DNA of 64,000 nt from Hypericum androsaemum. Its lineage: Eukaryota; Streptophyta; Magnoliopsida; Malpighiales; Hypericaceae. Positions 13,219 through 25,108 of this stretch are shown here, one piece after another. Position 1 is the first letter of the stretch. The number at the start of each line of letters is the position of its first letter. The translations under genes and the position numbers were made by a program. Under the pieces are notes generated by a model, which was not told the origin of the DNA, did no database searches, and saw only the letters and a list, made by a program, of their open reading frames with translations. Location: assembly GCA_963995505.1 (NCBI GenBank), contig OZ023198.1:1426001-1490000 (forward strand), in the 5' to 3' direction.

Positions 13219-13787
13219 TGTTGAGAATTTGACTCGTGCAGCAGAAGTGGTAAATAAAATTTACCCCGATAATTAATAATTACCACGGTCAAAAGTAGAT
13301 GAAAAAAAATTACCAAGAGGAAAAAAAATCACCAAGAGGGAACACCAAGATTTACGTGAAAAACTCTCTAAATACCAGAGGGAAAAACCACGGGACCAGC
13401 TCCAAAAAATATCTACTAGTAAATAGAGAAATTACAGTGGTAAAAATATCCTTACTGCCCGATACCCCGAGTTATCCCACTCTCGTGTTTCATTCGTATT
13501 TTACAATAGAAAATTTTTACTCACTCTAATTTTACCTCAAGCTCTCTCTCTCTGGAACTTGAAAACTATCTATTTCTCTCTAAACTCTCTACTTGGAATT
13601 TTTCTTCATTTTGTGGATATCTCTCACAATGGAAGATCATCTCCCCTTTTATAGAGAGGAATGTCATGATTTCTTAATCCACTCATCACTAACGGAGATT
13701 CTACCCATCACTAATGGAGACTAATGAAGACTACACCCATCACTAATGAATACTTTTATCTTCCACTTATTAGTGGGCATGATCCCA
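13219..13787 (-). repeat. LTR of palindromic copia, right arm (true 5' LTR)
   Basis: On the minus strand it begins TGGGATCATGCCC at 13787 and ends CTCAACA next to the primer binding site. At 569 bp it is 27 bp longer than the left copy. It drives the minus-strand gag-pol. Confidence 0.85.
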
Positions 13788-14574
13788 TCAGATTATTCAA
13801 TTAATTTACATTTTTAGCAGTAGACTTTGTGACGACTTATTTATCTATAAAAAAGTAGAACGTAGGCAAAATAACAATCCAACATTTTAGTCGTCTCAGA
13901 ATAAGAGGCGGTCCGGTCCGAATAGAAAGGAGATATTTTTTTTTGCTTTGTCATGCTTTCAATACTAAATGGACCCATTAGAACGATCCTAGCACCAACG
14001 TACTAATTATTAAGAATTGTAGTAGGGGTTTGATGTTTATATTTTTTAACGTCTAGAATTCGAACACAAAACGTATATGGTATATTTGGTACCTATTTTG
14101 GACAAATTTATAGAAACAATAAATTGAAGTGAATAATTTGTTATGGTTATTCTATCTCTAATTTGGTAATACTAGTACATTCGATTTACTTGTTTATAGA
14201 AAAAAGAATATACAATAAATTGTTGCGTGGAAACGGTGGAAAAATGTCGAACATATCTCAGACAGATCCAGAATAATCGTCCCAAGGTCGATGTAACAGA
14301 GAAATAAAAAATCTGGCCATGAAGAATGCTTCTCAAGATGGTCAATCATGCAAGAACTTCAACAACTTTGTCGATTGGATCAAGTCATATCTAGCTCTTA
14401 AGTTTAGTTGAATCGGTGGTTAACAAGCATAACCTTGGAAGCCAAGGGTTAAATGATAAAGTAATTTCATGATAATCTCCAATGTTGTAGGACATCTCAA
14501 GAGATGTGTCGATAAACAAAATTTTAAGTACGTAATTGAAGAATTTGAATGTTGATTTCATGTATTTTCAATAG
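13788..14574. repeat. Duplicated unit copy 1 (right part) and spacer
   Basis: 13795-14190 matches 15775-16180 (shared strings such as TTTGTGACGACTTATTTATCT and ATGGACCCATTAGAACGAT). This shows the copia element interrupted copy 1. The rest, to 14574, is AT-rich sequence with no gene recognised. Confidence 0.7.
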
Positions 14575-14737
14575 AACTTGATCGGTTTATGGCTTGATCA
14601 ATGTCAAATCACGACATAATTTCGGCTAATTGGAAAAGTATGAGAATTATTTTGGGCCTTAAGGCCCTTAACTATCCGAAAACCGTTGAACTAAATAGGA
14701 AATGACCAACTTGACCAAAACAGGGAAAAAAATTAAT

Positions 14738-14747
14738 GTCTCGAGAC
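14738..14747. other. tRNA excision scar (GTCTCGAGAC)
   Basis: In copy 2 the flanks ATTAAT and TTCCTTG, corresponding to the borders of tRNA-Lys at 6571-6641, are joined by the palindrome GTCTC-GAGAC, which is the first and last five bases of that tRNA gene. The internal 61 bases are absent. Confidence 0.75.
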
Positions 14748-15011
14748 TTCCTTGACTCATCTGGCAATGCCTGGTTTATATTGTATTGAGACGGGGTGAA
14801 TCGGGATGACTTGAACCCGGCGCCGGAGAGACAGAGAGAGATAATGGGACGTGCTACGGCCGTGGACGGTGCAAATTTTAAGGTCAATAGAGAAAGGGGT
14901 TCTTCGGTAATGGAGGCAGCAGCTCCTCGGCGCATGGTTAGTGTGGGTGGGATCATGTATTATTAAAATATTCACTAAAATGTCTGATTTCTTAAAAACA
15001 TTGCCAACGGG

Positions 15012-15110
15012 TATTAGGCCTAGCAGCATAGGCGTTGCTTAACTTCAAGGTGATTAAGAGTTCAATCATTTACATTGTAACTAGGTATAATATTTACCTT
15101 TAAAAAAATA
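15012..15110. repeat. Inverted repeat arm with tRNA-like boxes (partner 15640-15725)
   Basis: The string AGCAGCATAGGCGTTGCTTAACTT with downstream AAGAGTTCAA and GGTATAATATTTACC matches the reverse complement of 15640-15725. The order of elements recalls the A-box and B-box of tRNA-derived SINEs, strongly decayed. The arms flank about 530 bp including the DUF247 relic. Confidence 0.55.
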
Positions 15111-15288
15111 TTAAAAGTGTATTATAGAAAATTTTATTATAGGCCGACTTCGTAGAAGGTCTAACACGACATTGAGGACCCAAACGATCAAGAAAACTCT
15201 AGGAACTTCCACGTAAAAACTCTTAAAAATTCTTTTGTATTTATTGAGTAGTTGGTAGATGATAGATGATCGTTGGTAACTAGTTGGA

Positions 15289-15483
15289 TGTAATCGGTTT
15301 CGGACTTGGCGAAATCGAAAATCTCTTGTAAGGAGGAACACAGAGGTGGAGACGTATAGCAGGTGGCGAGTGTTGCTTGCAAGGGATTATTTCAGGAATC
15401 CTTGGTCTATTGTTTCGCTTGTGGCTGGGATTACTATCTTGGTCCTTACTTTCTTGCAGACATTATACGCCATCATAGGCTAG
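15289..15483 (+). pseudogene. DUF247 C-terminal relic, copy 2
   Basis: From about 15340 the plus strand reads YSRWRVLLARDYFRNPWSI, then a single hydrophobic helix (VSLVAGITILVLTFLQT) and a TAG at 15481. This is the classic DUF247 C-terminus and it stays in frame, unlike copy 1. No N-terminal domain or upstream exon was found, so it is a gene fragment. Confidence 0.72.
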
Positions 15484-16180
15484 ATTGCTTTCCTGTTATT
15501 GTTTGTGGACTATAATCACATGTAATGATTAATCCAAAATTGAGTATGTTCATTCTACGAATCTAAAACCGGGGCGGGACGGCTCTTCATGCCTCGTCAT
15601 ACTTTGACTTTGTTGTTGTTGTACAAGCAAGCTCTTCGTATTTTTTTAAAAGGTAAATATTATACCGAGTTAGAACTCTTGACCTCCTTAAAGTTAAGCA
15701 ACGCCTATACCGCTAGGTCAAATGTCTGCTGGCTCGTGTTATAAATTGTATAGCAGGTGGAGCACCATCAATTGATTATTCAATTAGCTAGCTTGTATTT
15801 TTAGTAATAGGTTTTGTGACGACTTATTTATCTATGAAAAAGTAGAACGTAGGCAGAATAACAATTCAACATTAGAGTCTTCTTGAACAAATGGCGATCC
15901 GAGTAGAAAGGAGAGTCTTTTTTTGCTTTATCATGTTTTCAATACTAAATGGACCCATTAGAACGATTCTAGCACCAACGTACTAATTAATAAGACTGTA
16001 CTAGTGATAAGATGTTTTAATTTTTAACATCTCGAATTAGAACACGAAATATATAAACTATGTTTGGTCCTATTTTGGACAGACTTAGAAACAGTGACAT
16101 AACTGGACTGAACAATATATTCTCATTATTCTATTTATAATTTGGTAATACTAATACATGAAAAAAAGAAATATACGATG

Positions 16181-17025
16181 AATATACTAAAAAAAGAGAG
16201 ATAATAAAAAAGATAAACAATGTAATGTTAATATGGTAATAAAGTATGTCAATAAATGTGTAGTAGGACAAAAATCTTCATAAAAATGGGTGGGACAAAA
16301 TTTGAGGATATAACTTGAACAAGTTTTCTTTCGTCCAAATTCTTTTTTCACCAAATATAAGATATGACACGAGTTAGATTGGGTGCTGCTGGATATCCAG
16401 TAGTACCATTCTGCTAACTAATATTAATAAGACAGTTCGCAAGCTCTTCTACCATAAAAGTGTGATCCAGTAGTGACATTCTGACCTTTCTTCTCTTCGA
16501 ACTTGAATCCCACAATGATCATGTCATTTTTAACAATGGCAACGACAAAGTTCTCAACGGCACACGGCAAAAATCTAACGGCAAAGGCGAAATCCCCAAC
16601 GGAAAAAAAAAGACACATGGCAGACGCGCGCAATCGGAACATGATTTATCTAAACAAATACAATCATAATATTGGACGTTCGGTCTAAATAGAATCCGAT
16701 AATACCATTTTAAAATTCCCAACGCTCGTGCGGATGATTAGTCCGGTACGTGCGATGCGAGGGGAGCCTATCCTTCCCCGACCCTCCGACAAATGTTTTT
16801 GTTTCGCGCAGAAAACAAACGATAAGATACTTCGTTCGTTGCGACATATCTTCTCAACCTTCCACAAATATCTCTTCCCCCAGAAAGAAAAAAAAAAAAA
16901 CCCCACCATTCTTTCTTCTCCTCTTCCTAAACAAACCCTCAAACTTCCCCCATTTCCTCAAAACAAACAGGGCCCAGGAAGAGGGTTTTGTCTTTTTGTG
17001 TTGGGGTTTATCTCTTCCTCAGACC
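16181..17025. other. Intergenic and RNase J promoter/leader
   Basis: AT-rich sequence to about 16690, then a pyrimidine-rich stretch with an A-run at 16887-16900, expected to be the RNase J 5' UTR and core promoter. No other gene recognised. Confidence 0.5.
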
Positions 17026-20000
17026 ATGAACTCTGCTTCTTGTTGTGGGCCCAATTCACACCTAAAGATGGCGCCTTTCACGGCCCTCTCGCCGTGCCCT
17101 TACCCTCATTCCTCGTCCCGCCCCGGCCCGACGACGAGGCGCCCCGTTTGCTGCTCCGCTGGTTAGCCATGTCTTGGAAGTTGTTATAGCTACTAGCTCT
17201 TTTCTGTTTGTTTGGTCTTGAGGGTTTTTAGCATATAAATTCAGGTACTCGTAAACCCGAATCGGGACCGATGAGGACAGGGAGATTGGAGGGGGCCGGG
17301 AGGAGCATGGAGGACTCTGTTAAACGGAAAATGGATCAGTTTTATGAAGGCTCAAGTGGCCCACCTCTCCGTGTTATTCCGATTGGCGGGTTGGGTGAGA
17401 TAGGGATGAACTGCATGCTCGTGGGCAACTACGATCGCTATATCCTGATCGATGCTGGTGTAATGTTCCCCGAGTATGTCTTTGGCCTGTCTCTTAACTG
17501 TTTGGTGGCTGAAAGATTGTAGATTTTGTTGAAGTGCTACGTCGTTTAGAAGCTCGATTGCACTCTAATATTGTGCTGACACTGCTTGGTTGGTGTGTGT
17601 GCTCCAGCCACGATGAACTCGGCGTGCAGAGAATAATACCCGATACTACATTTATTGAAAGATGGAGGCACAAGATAGAAGCAGTTATTATAACACACGG
17701 ACATGAAGATCACATTGGCGCATTGCCTTGGGTATTGTTTCCTTAAAACATCTTTGAAGTGCCACTTCGAGTCAATGGTGTTGGACCGAAACTTCTTCGC
17801 CAGTATCTTCTGTGAACATATTTTTGTATGCAAACCTTTGACAATGCTATGCTGCTTTACTTAATGCCTGAACAGGTACTCCCAGCTTTGGATATGCATA
17901 CACCAATATTTGCTTCGTCTTTTACGATGCAGGTATTTGATTCCAGCTTTCTTTGTGTTTTCTCGCGTCTAGTGCTCAATTCTATCGGATTTAATGCAAA
18001 TATTGATGCATCATAAACTTCTGTATGTAAAATTTCTCTTGGCTAGCATTACGTATTGGACAACTTAGATGACTTCAAATTAAAAGTTGCATTGCAGATC
18101 TTTAGACCATGCCTCAGTTTTTTGTCAGTCTTGTGCTTCTGTTTAGGACTTGTCGTTTTACTTGTTGGCCAGAATGAATATTTACTTTTCTTCTGTTTTA
18201 ACAGCTTATCAGAAGGCGTTTAAAGGAGCATGGGATCTTTGTTCCTTCAAGACTCAAGGTTTTTCGAACAAAGACGAGGTTTAAGGCTGGGCCTTTTGAG
18301 ATAGAGCCTATCACGGTAACCCATTCTATACCTGATTGCAGTGGACTGGTTCTTCGTTGTGCCGATGGTACAATTCTGCATACTGGGGACTGGAAGGTAA
18401 AGCTCATATTGATGCATCTTCTTTTTGTCATTTTCTGTGTTTGTGAACTCATGTAAAGTTTCATTTGACAGATTGATGAATCACCTCTGGACGGGAGGGT
18501 TTTTGACCGTGTAGCTTTGGAGGAGCTTGCAAAAGAAGGGGTGACATTGGTACGTCTTCTGTTTCTGGTTATCTAAGATATTTTCCTTGATTCTTCTTTC
18601 TTTTTTTTTATCTGTCACATGCTTCAATGACTTAGTAAAAAGGATCAAAAGGAGGGTGCCTTTTGCTTTAAATTTTTAGTTGTAGCACTGAGGAAAAAAG
18701 AGTACTAATCTATGTAATGTTGATATAGCCTTTCAATTTGGGACCGATGATATGCTTTTTCTTTCATACCACATAGTCTAAAGCTCGTCACTTGGATATC
18801 ACATGTAATGTTGATATAGCCTTTTGCTTTTTCTGTCAATTAGAATGCTGTCACTTTAGTGCCGAATGTTGAAACCTCGGTCACTTAAATGATGTGTTAG
18901 AATATATGGTAGTTGAGTGACATTTTCCCTAAGTTCTATGTTCATGAATTTCAAATTGGCTTCAGCTCATTGTACAAAGGAATTTAGTTTCCTTAAGTGA
19001 GCTCAAATACTCAACCAAGATGCCGCTACATTCTGATGGTTGTTTGGTCTTAGAAAAACTGACTGCAATTTTAAGATGTATCATCAATCTCTTATTTGGT
19101 TGTTTTTCATAGTCCACTCAATGTGGAAGCTTGTGAATTTTTTATAAGTAGATTTGTTACAATACCACACTAAGGATTGAACCCTAGTGGCGGAAGCTTG
19201 TGATTTGAATTCACGAATGGTCCTCTACAGATGATGAGCGACTCAACGAATATCATGTCGCCTGGAAGGACAATGAGTGAAACTGTGGTAGCTGATTCAT
19301 TGCTGAGACATGTATCAGCTGCTAAAGGAAGGGTTATAACTACTCAGTTTGCATCCAATATACACCGCCTGGGAAGCGTGAAAAAAGCTGCTGATGCCAC
19401 TGGTAGAAAATTGGTAAGCTTACTCCAGCCTCTGTTTTCATCTCCAAGGAATCATTTGCTCGGAGGAATACTAGGGGTCCAAACTCCAAAAGGCATTATA
19501 CCTCAGCTTAGAGATGACGATTATTGCACCAGGTCTTTGTGGGGATGTCCCTGAAGTCCTACTTGGATGCAGCTTGGAAAGATGGCAAGGCACCTATTGA
19601 TCCCTCAACTCTGGTAACACTGTCGTTTCTCCCAGATTTTCTCTTTGGTTTCAAGGCCCTCGTATCTTTTGCCTGCATTTTCCCCTCGGTGTACAAGTTT
19701 AGAAAATGTGGCATCAAACCGTACAGATGTTGAGTGAAAGTATTTGGACTCTGGATCATATGCCTATTAGAGCTGATTAAGTTAATGCTGAGAGAGATTT
19801 CTAGAAATCTAAGCAAGAGCACCGGTTCTGGTCAGCTACTTAACATAGAAGCAGCGTTGGCTATTTATCAGCCATTTGGATCCAAGTCAGTTTGGCATCT
19901 GCATTAAGTACTGACATGTAAATTTGACCTCAGAATCTATTTATATAATCTGTTATGCTTGTGCAAAGTGAACGATTGTTGGATCCGAGGGTTAGAAAGG

Positions 20001-23000
20001 TTGAGCTGCTCTTGCATTTCATGATATCTGCTGCTTGTCTTTTGAAAATTATTTAGGTGAAAGCTGAAGATATGGATGCCTATTCTCCAAAGGATCTTCT
20101 GATTGTCACAACTGGATCTCAGGTACGTTCATTTTAGCTGAAAAGGTTTCTACTTTTCTTACTGAAGCATCTGGCATGATATAACCTGGCTCATGCAATT
20201 GGGTCAGGCAGAGCCACGGGCTGCCTTGAATCTTGCTTCCAGCGGACTCAGCCATTTCTTGAAGTTGTCCAAAGAAGACATAATTCTCTACTCGGCTAAG
20301 GTAATTGATTGTAGTTGTGGTCGTTATGGGATTCATTCTATTTTCCATTAGTTCATGAATATATGTTTTAGCCGAATGTGTGATGTTGATCTATCGTGGT
20401 TATAACAATTTAATTGGAAGTATTACTGTCCGTGAAAGGATGAGTTTGTTTATTTCTGTATATTTTCTACTTTCAGGTAATCCCTGGTAATGAGTCCAGG
20501 GTGATGAAAATGATGAACCGTTTATCAGATATTGGGTCCACCATTGTGATGGGTAGGAATGAGATGCTGCACACATCTGGTCATGCGTATCGTGGAGAGC
20601 TGGTATTTCTTCCTGTTTTTTGAACTTCCTTTTTCTTCTGCGGGCTTCCCCCTCGTGCATTAAGGGAAATGTGCATCTTGTTTTACTCTCAATTCTAAGA
20701 TAACAAGGGAAGAGAACCTTCGCTGACTCATTCGTGTGCATCATGCCATTGGACGGGAACGTTTTGTAAGCAGATTACCTTAATCATTTTCCATGGTCAA
20801 AAGAGCTGTCAAGTTTTGTGTCACCTGTAACATTATGTCTGCTAGCCGAACAACTTGATCTTGCCTTTCATACTTTGTTGTCTCAGTATCGTGGTCTGCA
20901 TAACAATGCATAAACTTTCCCTCTACTTTTTATCGGCTTATAGTAGTTTGGGGGTTAGTGAACTCAACTGAGACAGTTTTATAGACACCGAGGGGTTGGT
21001 TGATCTTCATTGTTTAAATTCAGGAGGAAGTCCTCAAGATTGTGAAGCCACAGCATTTCCTTCCCATACATGGAGAACTCTTATTCTTGAAAGAGCATGA
21101 ACAACTAGGGAAGTCAACTGGCATTCGGCACACTACTGTGAGTTTCTTATCTTCTTTTTTTGGGGTGTAGCAAATGATTGTGGACACGGCCTGACATATT
21201 CAGCGCAAAGCCACTTAAGCTTCGTTGTACTTTTTGTATGCTCTTTTAGAGAATTTGCAAACATTTGGGTGTGTCCTCCTCTATTCTCCCTATGCAGGGG
21301 AGGAGTAGGGCAGACAATCTTGGAAGCTTTTGCTTCTGTACTATATTACTGAGATAGTTTCTGTAAAATGAGGATAGTAGCTTCTGCCTCTGTAAATTTT
21401 GGAGGATTCCATGAATTTGAACTTTATCGGGTTTTTGTGAACTCGATGGGAGGGGCAGAAGCTAACTCTGCCTTATCTTTAGCTGAAATGATGCTTAAAT
21501 CTCTATTGCAATCATGATGGTAGGTGTGATTTCTAGTGTAATCATCTAATCACACGATGATTTCTTCAAAATAATCACACTAGCGTTCTATTCTAATTTA
21601 TGTTGTTCAACCAGGTTATAAAGAATGGGGAGATGCTTGGCGTTTCTCCCTTAAGGAATAGAAGAGTTCTATCTAATGGTTTTGTTTCACTCGGGAAGGA
21701 GAATTTGCAGGTTCGCCATACTTGAACCTCAACGTTTTTTGTGTCAGACAACGGTTAAGAAACATGTCATATTTTGTGGACTTTGTATTGTAGTTGATGT
21801 ACAATGATGGAGATAAAGCGTTTGGAACTTCAACCGAACTTTGTGTCGATGAAAGACTAAGAATTGCGACCGATGGCATCATAGTGGTCAGGTACATCTC
21901 TTACAGTCGAAGACAATATTGACCCAAGTAGGATGATAGCCAATGACATCTTAGATTTTCCATTGCAGCATGGAGATTCTTCGTCCCCAGCCAGACAGTG
22001 ATGCTATTGATAATGTGGTGAAAGGAAAAATAAAAATCACGACACGCTGCTTGTGGCTAGACAGAGGAAAGCTTTTGGATGCACTCCATAAAGCTGCCCT
22101 TGCTGCACTTGCAAGTTGTCCTGTTAATTCCCCTTTAGTTCACATGGAAAGTCATGTATCTAACATCTTGAAGAAGACCGTCAGGAAGTACAGCGGTAAA
22201 AGGCCTGATGTAATTGCCGTTGCTCTGGAGAATCCCGCAGCAGTTCTTTCTGAAGAACTCAATGCAAGGCTATCTGGCAATTCATATGTTGGTTCGGGGA
22301 TACCAGCTCTAAGAAAAGTACTTGGCGAGCATCAAATAACAAATCATCCAAACGATTCAAAAGAAGAGAGTACTTACTTGGAGGATGAATCAGAACTGAA
22401 CTCTGAAGGTATTTACTTTTTATTTCGAGGCACTGAACAGCTTTTTAAAGTCGATGATACAAGTGTCGGTCGTTAATTTATCTTAAACTGTTCTGTATTC
22501 CTGCAGTGTCCGAGAAACTAATTCTGGAAATTGGTCCAGCTTCCAGAGCCTTGGTGAATAGAGTTCGTCTTGATTCTGGGGGTCAAGATTTCAAGAAGCA
22601 GTTTATTTCCTCGCCATCACCTGTTGGAAAACGGGGAGAAAGTCGTGAAAATCCCACACAGCAAGAGGAAACTGAAGAAGGGCACGTGGAAGATGGTAGC
22701 GAAGACAGTGAAGATGACTCCACGGAGATGCAAAATTCTCTACAGAAACGTTCCAAGTCTGTGAAACGGAACAAATGGAAGCCCGAGGAGATGAAGAAGC
22801 TTATTGGATTGCGTAAGAAGCTACATACTAAGTTTGAAGCCGGAAAGGGAAGAATGCTTCTTTGGGAAGAGATATCTGCAAGCTTGACTGCAGATGGGAT
22901 CGTTCGAAGTCCTGGACAGTGCAAGTCATTATGGGCGTCCCTGATGCAGAAATACCAGGTATGTTCCCCATCTTTCTCTATGATGGTTCATGATCTAGAT

Positions 23001-23348
23001 TTCCGAAGTATCAAGTAAATCAATTAGTTGTGCATATCGAACTTCCAAGTGTCTGCTTGGCTAGTAAGCCTCTCTCCACTAAACTATGGCCAAGGTGAGG
23101 AATAAGGCAGACATTTTCATCAAGCGATTCAGCGAATCGAAGTTTATTTTTGTTCCGGAGTCTTTCTTTGTCCAATATATTGGTTGTTTCCTGGTGGATG
23201 CATGTGACCACCTCATCTCTCCTGCTAAGAATTATACCCGAATTAACAGGAAATCAAGAACGAGGAGGAAAGTCAAAGAAGCAAGTGGCCCTACTTTGAA
23301 GACATAAATTCCTTTTTATCAGATTCTGAATCATTGGCAACAAAATGA
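17026..23348 (+). CDS. RNJ: Ribonuclease J, organelle-targeted, with C-terminal trihelix domain
   Basis: RNase J is a beta-CASP metallo-beta-lactamase with 5'-3' exo- and endonuclease activity that trims chloroplast RNAs. Seventeen exons: 17026-17161, 17245-17473, 17608-17731, 17876-17932, 18205-18396, 18472-18549, 19231-19413, 19533-19613, 20057-20122, 20208-20300, 20477-20602, 21024-21137, 21615-21710, 21794-21891, 21969-22408, 22507-22958, 23250-23348. They sum to 2664 nt (887 aa). The serine/proline/arginine-rich N-terminus resembles a transit peptide. The zinc motif HGHEDH is at residues 152-157; HTGDWK at 241-246, SDSTN near 275 and TSGHA at 446-450 are further core motifs. C-terminal residues about 790-855 form a GT-1/trihelix (SANT-like) domain with three spaced tryptophans, a plant-specific addition. 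All junctions are GT-AG. ATG17026 is chosen; an in-frame ATG in exon 1 (MAPFTAL) is the alternative. Confidence 0.95.
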
Positions 23349-25108
23349 TGCAAAGAGAGGAGGGATATTTGCACCGTCGGAGCCGTTGTCAGCAGCCTTT
23401 CTTATTCCAGCACGAAGCAGCTCGGAAGGTAGGATCCTACAGCACTTAAGCACGATAGCTTCATCATGAAATCGGACTTTTGCCAGAGAAGCAATATGCT
23501 GCTGCGTTGCCAAATAGTCGGTCTTCGTACTCATTCAGATTGGGGAGACCAAATGAGAAGAATGGTGAGTTATGCAGGCTCCGGGTCCGACGCATGTTGG
23601 TTCTCGGGGACGAACCTCGATTTCGTAGTTCTATTAGTTCGAAGAGGGGCTATGACCAAGGTTTTTGACAGTATAGGATTAGCCATATGTCCATTGCCAG
23701 CTGAGGACTGGCTAATACTGTGATCATTTTCTGGAGGTTGGTAAGAATGTTTCGAATCCCATCCTTGTCTGGCTCTCATCTTGCCCTTATGTAGTTCAGT
23801 TTATCTTCTTGTCTGATTACTATTTAGCGTGATTTAAACATGGATTAATTTACCTAGCAATAATCAGGATAATGACTTCCCACATTTTTCTTTACGGACG
23901 GTTGTTTTCAACCTCAGCCAAGTACCCGTCCACTTGAAAATTTGCATTTCTTAATTTTTTGTTCGAATTCGAAAAATATTTTTCTACAAAACACTTGCAC
24001 CCAAGTAAACATGTGATTTTTGGTTGGAGTATTCAGAGCTGAGCGTGATCATGTCTCCGTTGGAGCTCACTGGGGGGGCTCGGGTTGATAGGAGACGAGA
24101 CTATTTGCATAAAGCACTTTAAATCACAATTTAATAAAGTAATTTTAAAGATTATTTCAAAGAATTGGACTGAAAAATAGAGTGCTGTTATGATTCACAT
24201 GCCCCACCACCACAACTATCCTCTCTATTATCATCTTCATGTTTTTGTCCTCACTAATCTATCTATTTATTACATTCCTCTAATTTATTGTTTTTTTCTA
24301 TTCATTCTTCTCTCCAACCAATGCAATCTCTACTTTTTACTAACTCTTTGCGATCGTTTTTTGGACGACCAATTCGACCATATCCTAATTTGTTTCGCGA
24401 TGTTCTCTTCTCGAAGTGTAGCTAATATTTCCGGAGTTGGCGAAAAATGTAAACATACAATTTACAGAAGTTCGAAGTTTAATTACTGACAAATACAATA
24501 TTAGTGTAAAAGTTTACTTGCACAAAAAATATTTCCGGAATTAAGTCTTCTCGTGTAATTTTGAGGGCACATTGTGTTGTATCATCTGCCGCTAAATTAG
24601 CTAGCTGATACAAATAAATGGTCGGGAATCAATCCTAGGACGCCTCAAACTCTCTCTCAGTAATGATAAAAGCTAGAAATGCGAAATGTCCTACGACTAA
24701 ACCAATGAGATTTAACTCTAAATTTTTTTTATACTACTTGGTATCCAAATACTCAACTGATTAATCTAGGTTCTAGTCGGACGAGACAATTAAAAAGTGG
24801 TAAACCTCTCCCAACAAATATTTGACACTGCTGCATTCCCACTGACTCAAACTTGAGACCTCTTGGTTAAGCCAAAACAACGCCCTCGCCAGTTGATCTA
24901 AATATTTTGGTTACTTTAAAATCTATTTACGTCCAAATACACATTCTAGTTAGAAGTGTGATGTTGAAGTCAAAGTGTCGAGTTTCCCCCTCAACACTTT
25001 CTTGGTCGGCGTCTTGCTCTTCCAATATGCTTGATCCTGCACCAGCCATCCAGGACCTAAAGGTCTCTTATAAGAATGATAAGCGAAGCAGCAACTCTAT
25101 GCACGGCC
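23349..25108. other. Intergenic, RNase J 3' flank to small myristoylated-protein gene
   Basis: Holds the RNase J 3' UTR and the promoter of the gene at 25109. Several open frames of 60-100 codons occur on both strands but none is recognisable. A SINE-like repeat lies at about 24731-24905. Confidence 0.5.
24731..24905 (-). repeat. Putative SINE-like element
   Basis: On the minus strand the order is TAGATCAACTGGCGAGGGCGTTG, AAGAGGTCTCAAGTTTGAGTC (B-box-like), then GGGAGAGGTTTACCA and TCGTCCGACTAG. The same order recurs, diverged, at about 58885-59060 minus. This resembles plant tRNA-derived SINEs; the boundaries are approximate. Confidence 0.5.

Larger units (their letters stand above)
8365..13787 (-). 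mobile_element. Palindromic Ty1/copia retrotransposon with inverted LTRs
   Basis: The two outer LTR-related blocks are in opposite orientation: 8365-8906 reads plus and 13219-13787 reads minus. Each is followed inward by a tRNA-Met-type primer binding site and a gag start (plus at 8947, minus at 13178). The inverted arms extend about 1.07-1.09 kb each (8365-9427 and 12698-13787). The core is one gag-pol body on the minus strand, cut off inside RNase H at about 9428, where the 3' LTR should be but an inverted 5' LTR plus gag fragment occurs instead. Neither outer end shows a target-site duplication (TAGGA against TCAGA). Uninterrupted target sequence is visible in duplicate copy 2 near 15758-15785. 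Confidence 0.85.
14575..16180 (+). repeat. Tandem-duplicated unit, copy 2 (uninterrupted)
   Basis: Collinear with 6400-8364 plus 13790-14190. It lacks both the copia insertion and the tRNA body. Between 15500 and 15770 it carries extra sequence, including one arm of an inverted repeat. Useful as the empty-site reference for copy 1. Confidence 0.75.

Noticed and set aside
8365..13787. Interpretation as two independent solo LTRs plus an inverted neighbouring element
   Set aside because: The arms extend through LTR, primer site and gag to a single shared break point, so one rearranged element is simpler.
23331..23779. Open frames just downstream of RNase J on both strands
   Set aside because: No recognisable protein and they fall in the expected 3' UTR/flank after the TGA at 23346.
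24190..24489. 99-codon hydrophobic open frame
   Set aside because: AT-rich low-complexity sequence with no splice or homology support.
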